Positions 20,491 to 31,648 of a stretch of 64,000 nt of DNA are shown here, in pieces. The DNA comes from Ryuthela nishihirai (taxonomy: Eukaryota; Arthropoda; Arachnida; Araneae; Heptathelidae): assembly GCA_038380435.1 (NCBI GenBank), contig JAWZYU010000017.1:25357283-25421282 (forward strand), given 5' to 3'. The notes below the pieces were generated by a model, which was given only the letters and a program-made list of their open reading frames with translations, searched no databases and was not told the DNA's origin. The stretch's first letter is position 1. Every line of letters starts with the position of its first letter. The position numbers and the translations under genes were made by a program.

Positions 20491-20503
20491 TAACTAAGCA
20501 GGA

Positions 20504-20831
20504 TTTGGGTTGGGTTGTTTTACCTCTGAGCGGCACTTTTTTGCACACCATGGGCTAAATGGCCAGGTCACATAGACCCCGAAGGCTCAGAGAAGGTTGG
20601 GGGAGGGGACCCACTGGAACAGCTGTTGGGAGGCAGATGGTAGCCTCCCGTCAAGGCCATCCAGCGTGTTCTTTAACGTGCACAGGGTATGGATCTCCCG
20701 CACACGGGGCCACGGCTTAACGTCCCATCCGACGGACGGCGGCCTTTCCAAGCCCATCGATGTCCCCTACTGACCGTGAGCAGGGCGGGGAATTTTGCGG
20801 AGATAAATCTTAACGCTGACCCAGCTGGGAC
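20504..20831 (-). mobile_element. SINE-A, 5'-truncated with TSD
   Basis: Lacks the tRNA head: it ends at the complement of TCCCAGCTGGGTCAGC. Flanked by AACTAAGSAGGA at 20492-20503 and 20832-20843 (one mismatch), so truncation occurred at integration. Confidence 0.9.
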
Positions 20832-21093
20832 AACTAAGGAGGAGGAGAGAGGATTGTTAACCCATACCACCCTTGAAAGCTTGAAAAACGTACGACTTCT
20901 GTGGAAGTTGTGGAAAAATGCAGACTTAAGACCCCTATGTTGGACTCAAACATACAATCCCCCTCCCCTAACCGGACGTATCTGGTTAGGCAACTGTTTA
21001 TTCAAGAGTTGATGAGAAAGTGAAATCAGTTACTCTCAAAAACGGCTGAATTCACATATGCCAATCAATTGCCGTCAGGCTTCGTTGTTGCAA

Positions 21094-21449
21094 GTAGGGC
21101 GGAGTCAGTTGGTAGCTCGAGTCTCGTAATCTGCATTTTCCAGGTTCGAGTCCCACCTCGATCCCCTCCCCTTGCTCTCGGTCAGTAGGGGACATCGAGG
21201 GTAATAGAAAGGTTGCTGTCTGTCGGATGGGAGTTACGCCGTGGCTACGTGTGCGAGAGAGTCCCGTGCACGCTAAAGTACACACTGGATGTCCTTAACG
21301 AGAGGTTACCGTGTCTCTTAACAACAGCTGTCGAATGGGGCCCTTCCCCCAACCCTTCTCTGAGCCCTCGGGGTCCTTGTGACCTGACCATTTAGTCCAT
21401 TTTGTACAAAAAAAAAGTGCAGCTCAGGAGAAAAACAAACCAACCCAAC
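21094..21449 (+). mobile_element. SINE-A, old near-full copy
   Basis: Diverged: head AGTCAGTTGGTAGCTCGAG, core GGATGGGAGTTACGCCGTGG, tail AAACAAACCAACCCAACC. A second tail-like fragment follows at 21466-21512 (GAGCCCTAGGGGCCTTTGTA). Confidence 0.85.
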
Positions 21450-21941
21450 CTCTTCCAGTAATATTATCCGAGCCCTAGGGGCCTTTGTAACCTGGCCAGT
21501 TAGCTCATTGTATAACTGTTCCTAACCTAGGGTCGCATAAGGCTCGTGACTCGGCCAATTAGCCTGAAGCCATATTATTTGGGTTACGAGGTGAATGGGA
21601 ATTTGAATATTGGGTCCGACACAAAATAGTTTAGTAAACACTGATTTAAGACCCTTGTTAATCGAAAAGGTGACGTAATCAAGAAAGGAGGGAGGTGAAC
21701 TGATCATATGCATCCCCCCACCCTCCTCGAGTGATCGAAAATGAATCGAAAAAATGAATTTCCATTGCATAATCTAGTAACTTGTTGATTGTTTCATTTT
21801 TATGTAACATTCTCTTACATATAACACACATTAGAAAAATATAATAGCAAATTATTTTAGAAAGGAAAAAAAAAATGTAGAGTTACTTAGATCCCCTCCT
21901 GAAGTTCAGCCCACATTATACCAGTAATGAGGCCGGATCTT

Positions 21942-22320
21942 TGGGGGGGCTCAGTCGGTAGCGCGCCAGGCTCGTAATCTGTAGTTCCCAGGTTCGAGTC
22001 CCAGCTGGGTCAGCGTTGAATTTATCTCCGCAAAATTCCCCGCCCTGCCCACGGTCAGTAGGGGACACCTATGGGCTTGGAAAGGCCGCCGTCGGATGGG
22101 ACGTTAAGTCGTGGCCCCGTGTGCGGGAGAGCCATACCCTGTGCACGTTAAAGAACACGCTGGATGGCCTTGACGGGAGGCTACCATCTGTCTCCCAACA
22201 GCTGTTCCAGTGGGTCCCCTCCCCCAACCTTCTCTGAGCCTTCGGGGTCCATGTGACCTGGCCATTTAGCCCATGGTGTGCAAAAAAGTGCCGCTCAGAG
22301 GTAAAACAACCCAACCCAAC
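21942..22320 (+). mobile_element. SINE-A, full length
   Basis: Perfect TSD CCGGATCTT at 21933-21941 and 22321-22329. The target is a GGCCGGATCT-type dispersed repeat. Confidence 0.94.
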
Positions 22321-22479
22321 CCGGATCTTGGTTGGGGGCGGCAGCAAGAGGGTCGTGTGCCCCCTCCCTTCAGAATGCTAGTAAGGGTAATAGAGATAAA
22401 AAGTTATTAAACTTATTTCTATTTCATGAAATAAATGCTATAGTGCATTGTAATCCAGTCTCTTGCTCACCTTTCCAAT

Positions 22480-22680
22480 ATTTTTTCCTGGTCGATTGCG
22501 TTCCTTCCTCCCCCCCACCTCTTTAAACTTTTTCTGCTTGATTTTATCTTGCTTCCCGTAAAAAAATTTATTTTTCTGCTCGATTGTGTTTCATGGCCAT
22601 ATATATTTTTTTCTGCTCGATTCTGTGTCGACTCTCCCACCCCCCCACCCACCCCGTCTCCTACATTTTTTAGGCTTGAT
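22480..22680. repeat. degenerate short repeat, pyrimidine rich
   Basis: TTTTTCTGCTCGATTNTGT-like motifs near 22487, 22531, 22576, 22614 and 22671 alternate with C-runs. Confidence 0.55.
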
Positions 22681-22848
22681 GCGTTTCTTTCACCACTCTT
22701 CTTGTTCTTTCGCGTTTAGTCCTGTTTAGAGCTGGGTCTGCATTTTTTTTTGGCATCTCGCTCTCCACTCCTGGCGAGTCCGATGCAAGGTGATGCGAAT
22801 TGGAATACCTCAACCGACTTGTCGCATAGTCTGACGTTGAGGACTCTG

Positions 22849-23135
22849 AAGATGGGAGAGGGGACCCACTGGAACAGCTGTTGGGAGGCAGATGTTAGCC
22901 TTCCTGTCAAGGGTATCCAGCGTGTTCTTTGTCGTGCAGAGGGTATCACTCTCCCACACACGGGTCACGGCTTAACGTCCCTTCGGACGGACGGTCGCCT
23001 TTCCAAGCCCATCGGTGTCCCCTACTGACCGTGGGAAGGGCGGGGAATTTTGCGGAAATAAATCTCAACGCCGACTCACCTGGGAACTAGCAGATTACGA
23101 GCCTGGCACGCTACCGACTGAGCCACCCCGCCCCA
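22849..23135 (-). mobile_element. SINE-A, tail missing
   Basis: Runs from the GGACCCACTGGAACAGCTG block to the head complement ACCGACTGAGCCACCCCGCC; the 3' quarter is absent. Confidence 0.88.
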
Positions 23136-23139
23136 ATAC

Positions 23140-24395
23140 TGAGGCGAAGTTATTTTAAGCAGAAGCAGACAATTAGTTCAACGGAATGCATTTCCCTTCC
23201 TCACAGAATTAACCCTTCCTCGTTATTTCATGCTGATGCAGTTCAAAAAGAACATTTCTCTTGCATATTTAAGCATCAGTTAAATCAGCGAGGAAAGATC
23301 ACCATTTTATTTATCACATTAAAATATAAATATGCTTTTTACACTAATTTGCACATTTCGAGCAATAAGATTTAACACTATCTTGACAGATCATGCAAAT
23401 TACATGGTTTCCAACTACTTACCGCCGAGAAAAGAACGAATAAATTATGCAACGGTCTCTATACGGGTTCCTGATTTCTTTTTCCGCCATTCTTTCCATA
23501 CTTTTAAGTTTTTTTCACCTCTAGAACAGTTAGGATTAAAGGCGACATACACAAATATTTCCCACCCGGTTTTTTAACCTTTAGCACGAGAGCCTTCTTC
23601 CCGCCTAACGCTGTTGCCAGATGCATGTGGGAAAAACTGCTGTCGGTTTTCCCACGAGAACAAAACGTCTGCAATCGAGCGCGTGAGTCGAAGCCGTTGC
23701 CAGAGATGGAAATTTTTCTCTGTTGTTATTGTGGTTAGGAGGAAGGCTCGTATTGAGACAGGGCACGATGCCAACCATGAATATCTGTGTGCAGGTGAAC
23801 AGATATTCGATTCGACAATTATGCAGGCTCCCTGAGCAAGTTTAAATTGTGTGTGAGAGAGAGGGGGGTAATTCTTACTCCTGGTAGCGTCAGCAGCTAT
23901 ACAAATTTGAATTTCGATCTCCAATTGTTTTGCGATCTGTTAAAAAATGCCTTTTTTCGTCTTCAGAATCTGATTTCTCGAAATATTTCTGGATACATCA
24001 CAAGCTATTGTTATTGCAGAAACACGTAAAGCGAACATTTTATTTTTTTTTATTCATTTATTTCACTTCATTGAACATTTTAGGGGTAAACTTCCTTTGG
24101 CAGAACAGTACGCCAAGCCTCAGGATATCTGTATAACTCAGTAGAACAAGTTAGTACTTCCCCCAGTACGGGGGAGAAACGATCGAGCCACAAGGGCTGA
24201 CCTTGACCCCGGAGGGTCGGTAGGTCTCCAGGCAATCGAGAATGGAAAATTGATGGAGACAATGGAAATTAAATGAACGCAAATTACATTCATTTCTGTA
24301 ATAACGGTTCGTGTATTTTATTAAATTATAACGTTGGGTGCTAAAATATGCCTTCGGTGATTCATATTAAGTGTCCTAGGTGGAGATGAATTAAA
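23140..24395. other. anonymous 1.25-kb spacer
   Basis: Several overlapping short reading frames around 23574-23924 on both strands show no recognisable domain. No repeat family recognised. Confidence 0.5.
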
Positions 24396-24410
24396 TGGCG
24401 TCCTGTATGG

Positions 24411-24781
24411 GTTGTTTTACATCTGAGCTGCACTTTTTTGCACACACCACGTTATAAGGACCCCGAGGACTCAGAAAAGGGAGCCCACTGGACAGCCGTT
24501 GGGAGACAGATGGAACCTCCCGTCAAGGCCATCCAGCGTGCTCTTTAACTTGCACATGGTATGGCTCTCCCGCACACGGGGTCACGGCACACCCATCTGA
24601 TGGACGGAGGCCTTTCCAGCCAATCGGTGTCCCGGGAATGATTGGCCAATGAATTGGCCATGGGAGTTTTGCGGCGGGGAGTTTTGCGGAGATAAATCTC
24701 AACGCTGACCCAGCTGAGACTCGAACCTGAACTGCAGATTACGAACCTGGCACGCTACCGACTGAACCACCCCCTCAGCTC
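24411..24781 (-). mobile_element. SINE-A with perfect TSD
   Basis: 12-bp TSD CGTCCTGTATGG at 24399-24410 and 24782-24793. The body is moderately diverged, with a short internal insertion/duplication around GGGAGTTTTGCGG (24664-24690). Confidence 0.93.
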
Positions 24782-24793
24782 CGTCCTGTATGG

Positions 24794-25385
24794 AATTAAG
24801 TACTATAATAGGCGGCAGAACGCTATACGCAGAAGAGGTGTATCCCATATCCGTTATATTCTTTTAAATGTCGAGCTTGTTGTAATCCCAAAAAATATTA
24901 AATGGGAACCATGTGTCCACCATAATTTATACCTGGCCACGTCTAGAGGAGTGGCGGCAGAGGAGCCCCCCCCCCCCCTCCCACCACCACCACTTTGAGA
25001 ATGTTAATATTCGGAACGGAAGCTAATAACGTATACATTATTACACACTCTTTTGAGAAGATAAAGATCGCTAAAACGAAAGGAAAAAAATATACACACC
25101 GGAACGGCGTTCTAGTTTATTTCCGTTTGATCAAGACACTACCCCCAATTCATTTTCTTTTTTCTTACATCCGGGCGTCTCAATACATATTCATTAAGAA
25201 CAGTTAACTTCAGCGTAATTTCATCCAACATCAGAACTTGTTTGTATCGAAAATACCAAGGAGTCGATCGAAATGCGCGACGAAATCGGTCCCTTTAAAA
25301 AAGAGGAAAGGGACGCTTTTCCCACTTCACTACTCCACCGACTGTTTCGTTTTACTTGGACAGACCGTGTTCTGCTCACTCCCAT
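24794..25385. other. anonymous spacer
   Basis: A C-run/CCACCACCACC patch at 24967-24993; otherwise nothing recognised. Confidence 0.5.
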
Positions 25386-25389
25386 GAGC

Positions 25390-25853
25390 CACGGATTGGC
25401 TCAGTGAATAGCGGGTTTGGCTCGTATTCTGCAGTTCCCAGGATCCACTACCACCTAGGCCAGCTTTGAGATTATCTACTAAATCCCCACCCTGCTCTCG
25501 GTGAGAAAGAGGACATCGATGAGCTCTGAGCCCTGAGATGTCACAAAATGGGCTAGATGACCAGGTCACAAGGACCCCGAAGGCTCGGAGGAAGTTGAGC
25601 GAAATGAACCCAATGGACAGCTGTTGAGAGATAGATGGTAACCGTCGGATTGGATGTAAAGCCATGGTTCCGTGTACAGAAAAGCCATACCTTATGCACA
25701 TTACACATCCGAATAGCCTTCACGGAGGCTTCTCTCTGTCGCCTAATAGCTATCGAGTGAGCACCCTTCCACAACCTTCTTTGAAACCTCGCGGTCCTTG
25801 TGACCTGGCATTTAGCCCATTGTCTTCAACAAGAGTCCCTCTTAGGTCTAAAA
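25390..25853 (+). mobile_element. SINE-A mosaic with inverted insert
   Basis: 25390-25526 is the plus-strand head part. 25527-25642 is a minus-strand segment (AAAATGGGCTAGATGACCAG to GAGAGATAGATGGTAACC). 25643-25853 resumes plus-strand SINE-A at GTCGGATTGGATGTAAAGCC and ends in AAAACAAC. All parts are old. Confidence 0.8.
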
Positions 25854-26610
25854 CAACAACAAAGCTGTATTAACAACTACGCTCATTAATGAACGGATCA
25901 ACCTAAATATTTACATCTTCAAACACTGATTTGTTTTTGTGCCAAATTCTTAAAATATTTTGCCTCATGCTGAAACCGTGCAACAGCAGCTATAAATGAA
26001 ATGTTTTGAGCTTTGTTTCTGATGAAAGAAAACTACATAGTGCTCACTTTAAAAAACAAAGAGGCTCTCCTGTTTCGTGAGGCCCTCTTCTCCAACGAAA
26101 TTCTCAAATTTGAAGTCCTTGTGCTGTTTCCATTTTGTCCATTGTACACTTAAAACTCTCACTCAAACAATCCAGAATGTGGCTTCTGTGTTTGAAGCTT
26201 CAGAAACGTTCATTTCACATTCATCTCTTAAATGGCCAGGAGATGGATAACCATTTATTGAAACTGGGTCTTTGCAGACTTCTTTTTCTCCGCTATATGT
26301 CACTTCACTATTCAAATTTAAATATTCTTTCGTTATTTACATAATATGACCATTTTTTTTTTTGGCACTTTAGGGCGCTTATACTCTTCTAAAAGGAAAT
26401 GATATTTCAAATTAACTTAGCCACAATGTTTTTTTTTGTGTGGAAAACACGGAATTTTAAGCATTACAGACTTAAAGAATTTGGAAAATTTTACATTACT
26501 GTAGAAGCTACAGTAATATTTTCGAAAAATAATAATAATTATATCTGCCACGTCGGTAGTGCAGTGGCAAAGCGTTGATTTGGAATAACACTGCAGCTAT
26601 CAACCGGGAA
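25854..26610. other. anonymous spacer
   Basis: AT-rich; no gene. The segment CACGTCGGTAGTGCAGTGGC near 26549 vaguely resembles a tRNA D-arm but has no partner B box. Confidence 0.45.
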
Positions 26611-26630
26611 TTCTGCGTTGGAATTCCCGG

Positions 26631-26975
26631 TTGGGATGTTTAACTTCTAAGCGGCCCTTTTTTGCACATGGTGGGCCAACTGCCCAGGTCATAAGGACCC
26701 CAAGGGCTCAGAGAACTTTGGAAGAGAGCTGATGGTAGCCTCCGTCAAGGCCATTCAGCGTGTTCTTTAACGTGCACAGCGTGTGGCTGTCCCACACACG
26801 GCAGAACGTCCCATCCGACGGAAGACAGCCTTTCTAAGCCCATTGATGTCCATCCTGACCAAGGGCAGGATTGGGTTTTTGCGGAGATAAATCTCAAAGC
26901 TGGCCCAGATGTGACTCGAACCTGAGAAATGAAGATTAAGAGTCTGGCGCACTACCGACTGAGGCACCTCTGCCC
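26631..26975 (-). mobile_element. SINE-A with TSD
   Basis: 13-bp TSD TTGGAATTCCYGG at 26618-26630 and 26976-26988. The target itself is part of a small inverted repeat CCGGGAATTC...GAATTCCCGG (26604-26630). Confidence 0.9.
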
Positions 26976-27103
26976 TTGGAATTCCTGGATATCATGGTTA
27001 TGTGTTCGTGTATGTGTTTATCAGGCACGTACCCAGGATTTAGCTTCGTAGGGGTCAAAATTTAGTTTTGGGGGTCTGAGAATAAAATTTGAGTAGATCA
27101 GAC

Positions 27104-27131
27104 CTCTGTGGCAAGCAGCTGCTTGAGGGGT
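27104..27131 (+). mobile_element. SINE-B tail fragment
   Basis: CAGACCTCTGTGGCAAGCAG and following CTGCTTGAGG only. Confidence 0.7.
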
Positions 27132-27339
27132 AGGACATAAAATATCGGTTTCAATAAAATTATACAAAGACAAGTGTTTTTGATTGCAAAGTAAGGTAGA
27201 TATGTTTGAGATTTTGTATAAGTTGGCAAGATTTTCGGGGTGGGTCTGGATCCCCCCCCCTTCTCCCCGGGCAGGGACCTAGCTATTGGGGGGGGGGGGG
27301 TTGAAGGTAATGTAAATCGATAGTAAAGTAAAAACCACC

Positions 27340-27930
27340 GAAGTAAATCGGAGTTGGAAAAATTCGAAGAAACTTAATAAAATACAGGCGAGTTTGCGAA
27401 ATCGGAACAACTTGGCAAAACCTTGGGGAGTTGGCAAAATCGAGGCAACTTGACAAAATTCGAAGCTAATTGGTCATGTACAGGCAAGTTGCGAAAACTG
27501 GGCTTAGTTTTTGTGCAATTAAGGAGAGTTAGTAAAATTCGAAGTGACTTGACAAATTCAGGGTAAATGTAAAAATTTTTACTTTTTTTTTGTAAAATTA
27601 CGGCGAGTTGGGAGAATCTAGGGAAGTTGGCAGAATCCAGGGCAGTTAGCAAAATTGGGATTTGGGTTGTGAACATATGAAATATTGGCAAAATTGAGAA
27701 AACTTGCAAAATCTTCTGGAGTAGCCCAAATTTTATGCCATTCGGTAAAATATAGGTGAGTTGTGAAAAATGGGATTGGTTTTGTGAAATTAAGAAGAGT
27801 TGGCAAAATCTTGTGGAGTTTGTAAAATTCGACGGGAATTGGTAAAATTTAGCAGAGGTAATAAAATGAAATAGCGACTTATTTATTTGTAAAAGCATGG
27901 CAAGGTTGGAAAACCGAGGAACTTGGCAAA
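27340..27930. repeat. degenerate GTTGGCAAAATC short repeat
   Basis: GAGTTGGCAAAATYNNGG-like units recur about every 20-35 bp with many variants. A 174-codon minus-strand frame (27374-27898) is a by-product: it repeats FCQLP/FANFP-type phrases and has no domain. Confidence 0.75.
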
Positions 27931-27939
27931 CTAGACCCT

Positions 27940-28040
27940 ACCTGATGTAGTGGTTAGCAAACCTGACGGTTAATACCAATAGGGCATGTCCTTTTGTAAG
28001 TGTTTGTATGTTGTACGAGAAAGCAGGAGAAGCCTAACAT
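27940..28040 (+). mobile_element. possible third tRNA-like SINE fragment
   Basis: CTGATGTAGTGGTTAGCAAAC looks like a tRNA A-box region, but the B box is not convincing. The following GGCATGTCCTTTTGTAAGTG is echoed at 28530-28580 (GGTATGTCCTTGGTGTTTGT), so the family is repeated. Confidence 0.4.
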
Positions 28041-28267
28041 AGCTTCTAGGTTATCTCCATCCTCTGTGTAGGGAAGTACCCTTTTCCTTGTGAAAAAAAA
28101 AAAAATCCAAAAACGAGGAAAGCTGCCTCCTCCCCCCCCCCCCCCACCCTCTACTGAAAGAAATTCTGGGTACGTCAGTGACAGATATATAATTAAATTT
28201 AAGTATTATTTTTAGTTGGCAAAATTTAATTTTCGTACTGGAAAATTTTCCTTCTTTTACCTCCCCA

Positions 28268-28454
28268 CTAGCCGTCACATGGCCGAGTGGTTAGCTCTTG
28301 GCTTCTGATCTAAGGGACCTGGGTTCGAGCCTCGGGTAAGGCATGGATGTTGTGTCGCTTTTCTGCTAGGTCCCCCATCCTCTCAGACCTTCTACTATGG
28401 CATATAAACTGACAGGCTCCTGTCAGACCTCTGTGGCAAGCAACTGCTTGAGGG

Positions 28455-28486
<32 letters not shown>

Positions 28487-28488
28487 TA
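28268..28488 (+). mobile_element. SINE-B, full length
   Basis: Head CATGGCCGAGTGGTTAGCTC and GGGTTCGAGCCTCGG, body GGCATATAAACTGACAGGCT, tail ending in a TTA microsatellite. Confidence 0.9.
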
Positions 28489-28489
28489 G

Positions 28490-31208
28490 TTCCCCCCAAA
28501 ACAGTCCCTATGCTATACCTCTGCCCCCTGGTATGTCCTTGGTGTTTGTATATTATATGAGAAACTAAGACAAGCCTGAAAAAAAAATTTATTATTGAAA
28601 ATGATCTTTACTTTTAGAACATTTATACGTTTTTCAAATACATCTTTTACTTTTTCCAGCTCTTTTTAATGGTAAATGGGAAAATTCTTAGAAGTTGGCA
28701 GTTACGATTAGACGTAAAGTTTGCAGTTACGATTAGACGTAAAGTTTGCACTGCTAATTTACCCCACGATGAATTCCAGACGATAGACTAAAGCTTAGAA
28801 TTGCATTTTCCAACATAATCTATAAATCATAAATATTAATTACTTCTCTATTTGCGTTTTTACTGATTAATAGAACAATTTTCAAATATCCTGATTTTGC
28901 TGCAGAGTTTCTAATTCAAACTTTATTAAAGAAATGCTTTTTAAAAATAAAAATTTGTTTTTGTGATTTTAACCAATTGCTCCCAGCTCTTAATGCACTT
29001 AAGTGTAACGTGACACACCTCAGAATCTACAGTGAACAACTGCCGCTGGCATATTCAGTGATATCTGCGATTAATATCTGGATCAAAATTATTATATTAC
29101 AAGTCACGTATAATTTTTCAGGCAGTAAGTTTCCTTCGTAAAATCTTAGACATCTCCATCAGTCACGAAACGTAAGCCTAATAATCCACAGTTGCCTTCC
29201 ACACTTTGGATCTACCTCTAAAAATAGGTTAGAGGCAACGTAAATTATATCGACGACAAGGAATTCTTCTTTCAGCTATTCACGTCTTACCGCTTATTAA
29301 GTACCCATTTTGCACGTCAACCATTAGAACAAGTATAGAACAACTAATAGATTGCTGAAATCCAGTGATGGTAGAAAATTTAATGTTCAGAAGATATAAT
29401 AATCGTTGCACTTAACTATGTGTGCATTTTAAAAGAGTTTGGTAATTTAAACATAATTTAGATGAAGCCAGACAAAATTCCAACGTCATCTTTGTTTATT
29501 ATGGATGATAAAACTATAACAACTACATTATATTTTACAAACCTTCAAGCAGCCAAGACGACAAATGAGTTATGAAGTTTTTTATTACTCCCGTGCATTA
29601 AACTTACTTCTTTACAGCTCTAGTTCCAAATTAATCGGCTATTGTCTGCCGAGTTACTGTTAATAATACTTCAGTTCGTGTAATTTATATTTATTACGAG
29701 AAAATGTTCCATTTCTCCCAAGGGACTTTCAGAAAGGAAAGCGCCGCTGTTCTCTTCGCCCCTTTTATGGCTTGCTGGCTGCGTCTCGTTTTTATTACCG
29801 AATTTGCAGTTGTGGAATGGCAACATCGCTTTCGCTGAGCGAACTACAAACGTAGCGCGTGACTGGCTGACCGGTCTTAACTATGGCCGAGGAAGATTGT
29901 TAAAGCTTTCTGAAAGAAAGAATTAGAAACGTCTTGACGAATTCACAGATGGAATAAAAATAATTCGACGCAGTTCGTGTAATAATAATAATGCAAGTCG
30001 TGCCATTCTCCTAATTACGATAAAAAGAAAAGCTTAAATTTCTACACTTAGACGTTAAGAGAATGCTTTTTACTTGCTTTTGCAAATTACCTTTTGATTT
30101 ATTTGTGAAACTTTTATTATAATAACGTATACATCTGTGTGATAAGTTACAACTAAAAGAAGCGGGTTTTTTTTATTTTTCCAGAATAGATATTTTTTTG
30201 CAAAATTCGTGCATCTTTATGCAATGAACGTAATATAAATATTCGCAATAGTTAGGATTAATTAACTTACTGTATTGCATTCCAGAAGCATTTCTTCAAA
30301 ACTATTTGTTCATATAATATTATTTTATGGAATTTTATGGAATATTATTCACTACATTTAACTTGAAATGCATCTACAGAACATAAGGCATGCAATGCTG
30401 CTGGGTTCTCTTAGCTTGAATATGAAAAATAAGATATTGTTTACAATTTGCCATCTGTCTGTACACATTCCAGTTTTTCATTTTAAGAGTAAAATAGGAA
30501 AAAAATATTTCTAGATTTAATGGGTACTAATAAAATTATTGCAATTTGCATTTTCCTGAAATCTCCATTAATTAAATTTCTACCATTAGAAGAAGATGGT
30601 TGGTGGAGAGATGCAACAGCCCCTAAAATCCTTCTTTTTAATGGAAGAAGATTTATACACGGATAGAAAAAGAATAATGAAACACATCAGGCCGGACTAA
30701 AATTATGGACATCTCTTTAAAATTTGGCTGCACGAAGCAATGATAATGCACATCACGGTTCATGAATTTTTGCGAAATATCACCAGACCTCATTTGAGTT
30801 ACAATTCATGATGACTGCCTGAAGTTTTCAATATTATTGCATTTAATATTGCATCTGAAATTGAATACGGTGTCACACAGACCCAAAACAATCATCTTAT
30901 AGTTTATAAATTTAAGGATGGAAAGTGAGCGTGTTCAAAAAGAATAATTAACTACAATTATTCTAAAATAAGGTAACTTATTACAAAAGTATGAATAAAA
31001 ACATTTATATAAACTAAATTCAACCAACACAAATCTTAATCTTCACTAGTATGAAACCATCAGAAGAATATTTCACCTATCACTATTACTACAAATAATT
31101 CTCCCAACCCCACTCAAAGCATAAAATAAGACTTTTTACAATATTCAATTAGTGGCACAATCATATTTGCGAATAAACCTGTAAACTACCAGAATATTCT
31201 TACCAATT
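28490..31208. other. anonymous 2.7-kb AT-rich stretch
   Basis: No gene, SINE or tandem array recognised. A 23-bp segment around AAGTTTGCAGTTACGATTAG is directly repeated near 28697-28750. This is the longest SINE-free stretch before the terminal satellite. Confidence 0.55.
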
Positions 31209-31214
31209 TCTTAA

Positions 31215-31263
31215 CCCATTTCTTCCCAAGAGTTGCGTGTACGCAACATTGGGAAGAAATGGG
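31215..31263. mobile_element. 49-bp piggyBac-like hairpin between TTAA sites
   Basis: TTAA (31211-31214), then CCCATTTCTTCCCAA, an inner palindrome GTTGCGTGTACGCAAC, TTGGGAAGAAATGGG, and TTAA (31264-31267). Arms are perfect. TTAA duplication with CCC...GGG termini is the piggyBac signature; no coding capacity. Confidence 0.7.
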
Positions 31264-31267
31264 TTAA

Positions 31268-31646
31268 ACTAAATATAACCTTACACCAAATAACTTCCTT
31301 TTAGAAATTTAGTTATCAACTACTCCAAAACTGCAAAAATGCATACAGGTTTCTCAGAACCAATTCTTTTCAAACGTTGACCACCACGCATCAGACGACG
31401 AATTCTTTCTTTTCTTGCAAATGCAATAGGGAAAAACAACTCGATATACACTTTAACAATCCCGCGCACACTCTAAAAAATAATTTCTTCTTTAGACAAT
31501 CGCACACGAAGTCGAAGACAATTCATTCCGAATTCAGCTGTTCTAATCCTCTAGTGACGTAATTCTCATGCTGAAGTACACGTGAGCATCAAAATCATAC
31601 AGCACATCACGATTTCATTGTTGCTCGTTCATCTGTCCTAACAATA
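31268..31646. other. anonymous spacer
   Basis: A 61-codon frame (31377-31562) has no recognisable motif. Confidence 0.5.
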
Positions 31647-31648
31647 TA

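Larger units (their letters stand above)
27022..28181. mobile_element. possible DNA element with short inverted ends
   Basis: CAGGCACGTACCCAGGATTT at 27022-27041 and the complement of AAATTCTGGGTACGTCAGTG (28161-28180) form imperfect inverted ends of about 20 bp. Both are followed inward by G/C-rich runs. No transposase frame, and no TSD established. Confidence 0.4.

Noticed and set aside
24080..24262. 60-codon minus-strand frame near 24.1 kb
   Set aside because: No motif, no homology recognised, and no repeat or splice context supporting it.
27374..27898. 174-codon minus-strand frame
   Set aside because: Lies within degenerate GTTGGCAAAATC repeats; its peptide is an irregular repetition with no domain.
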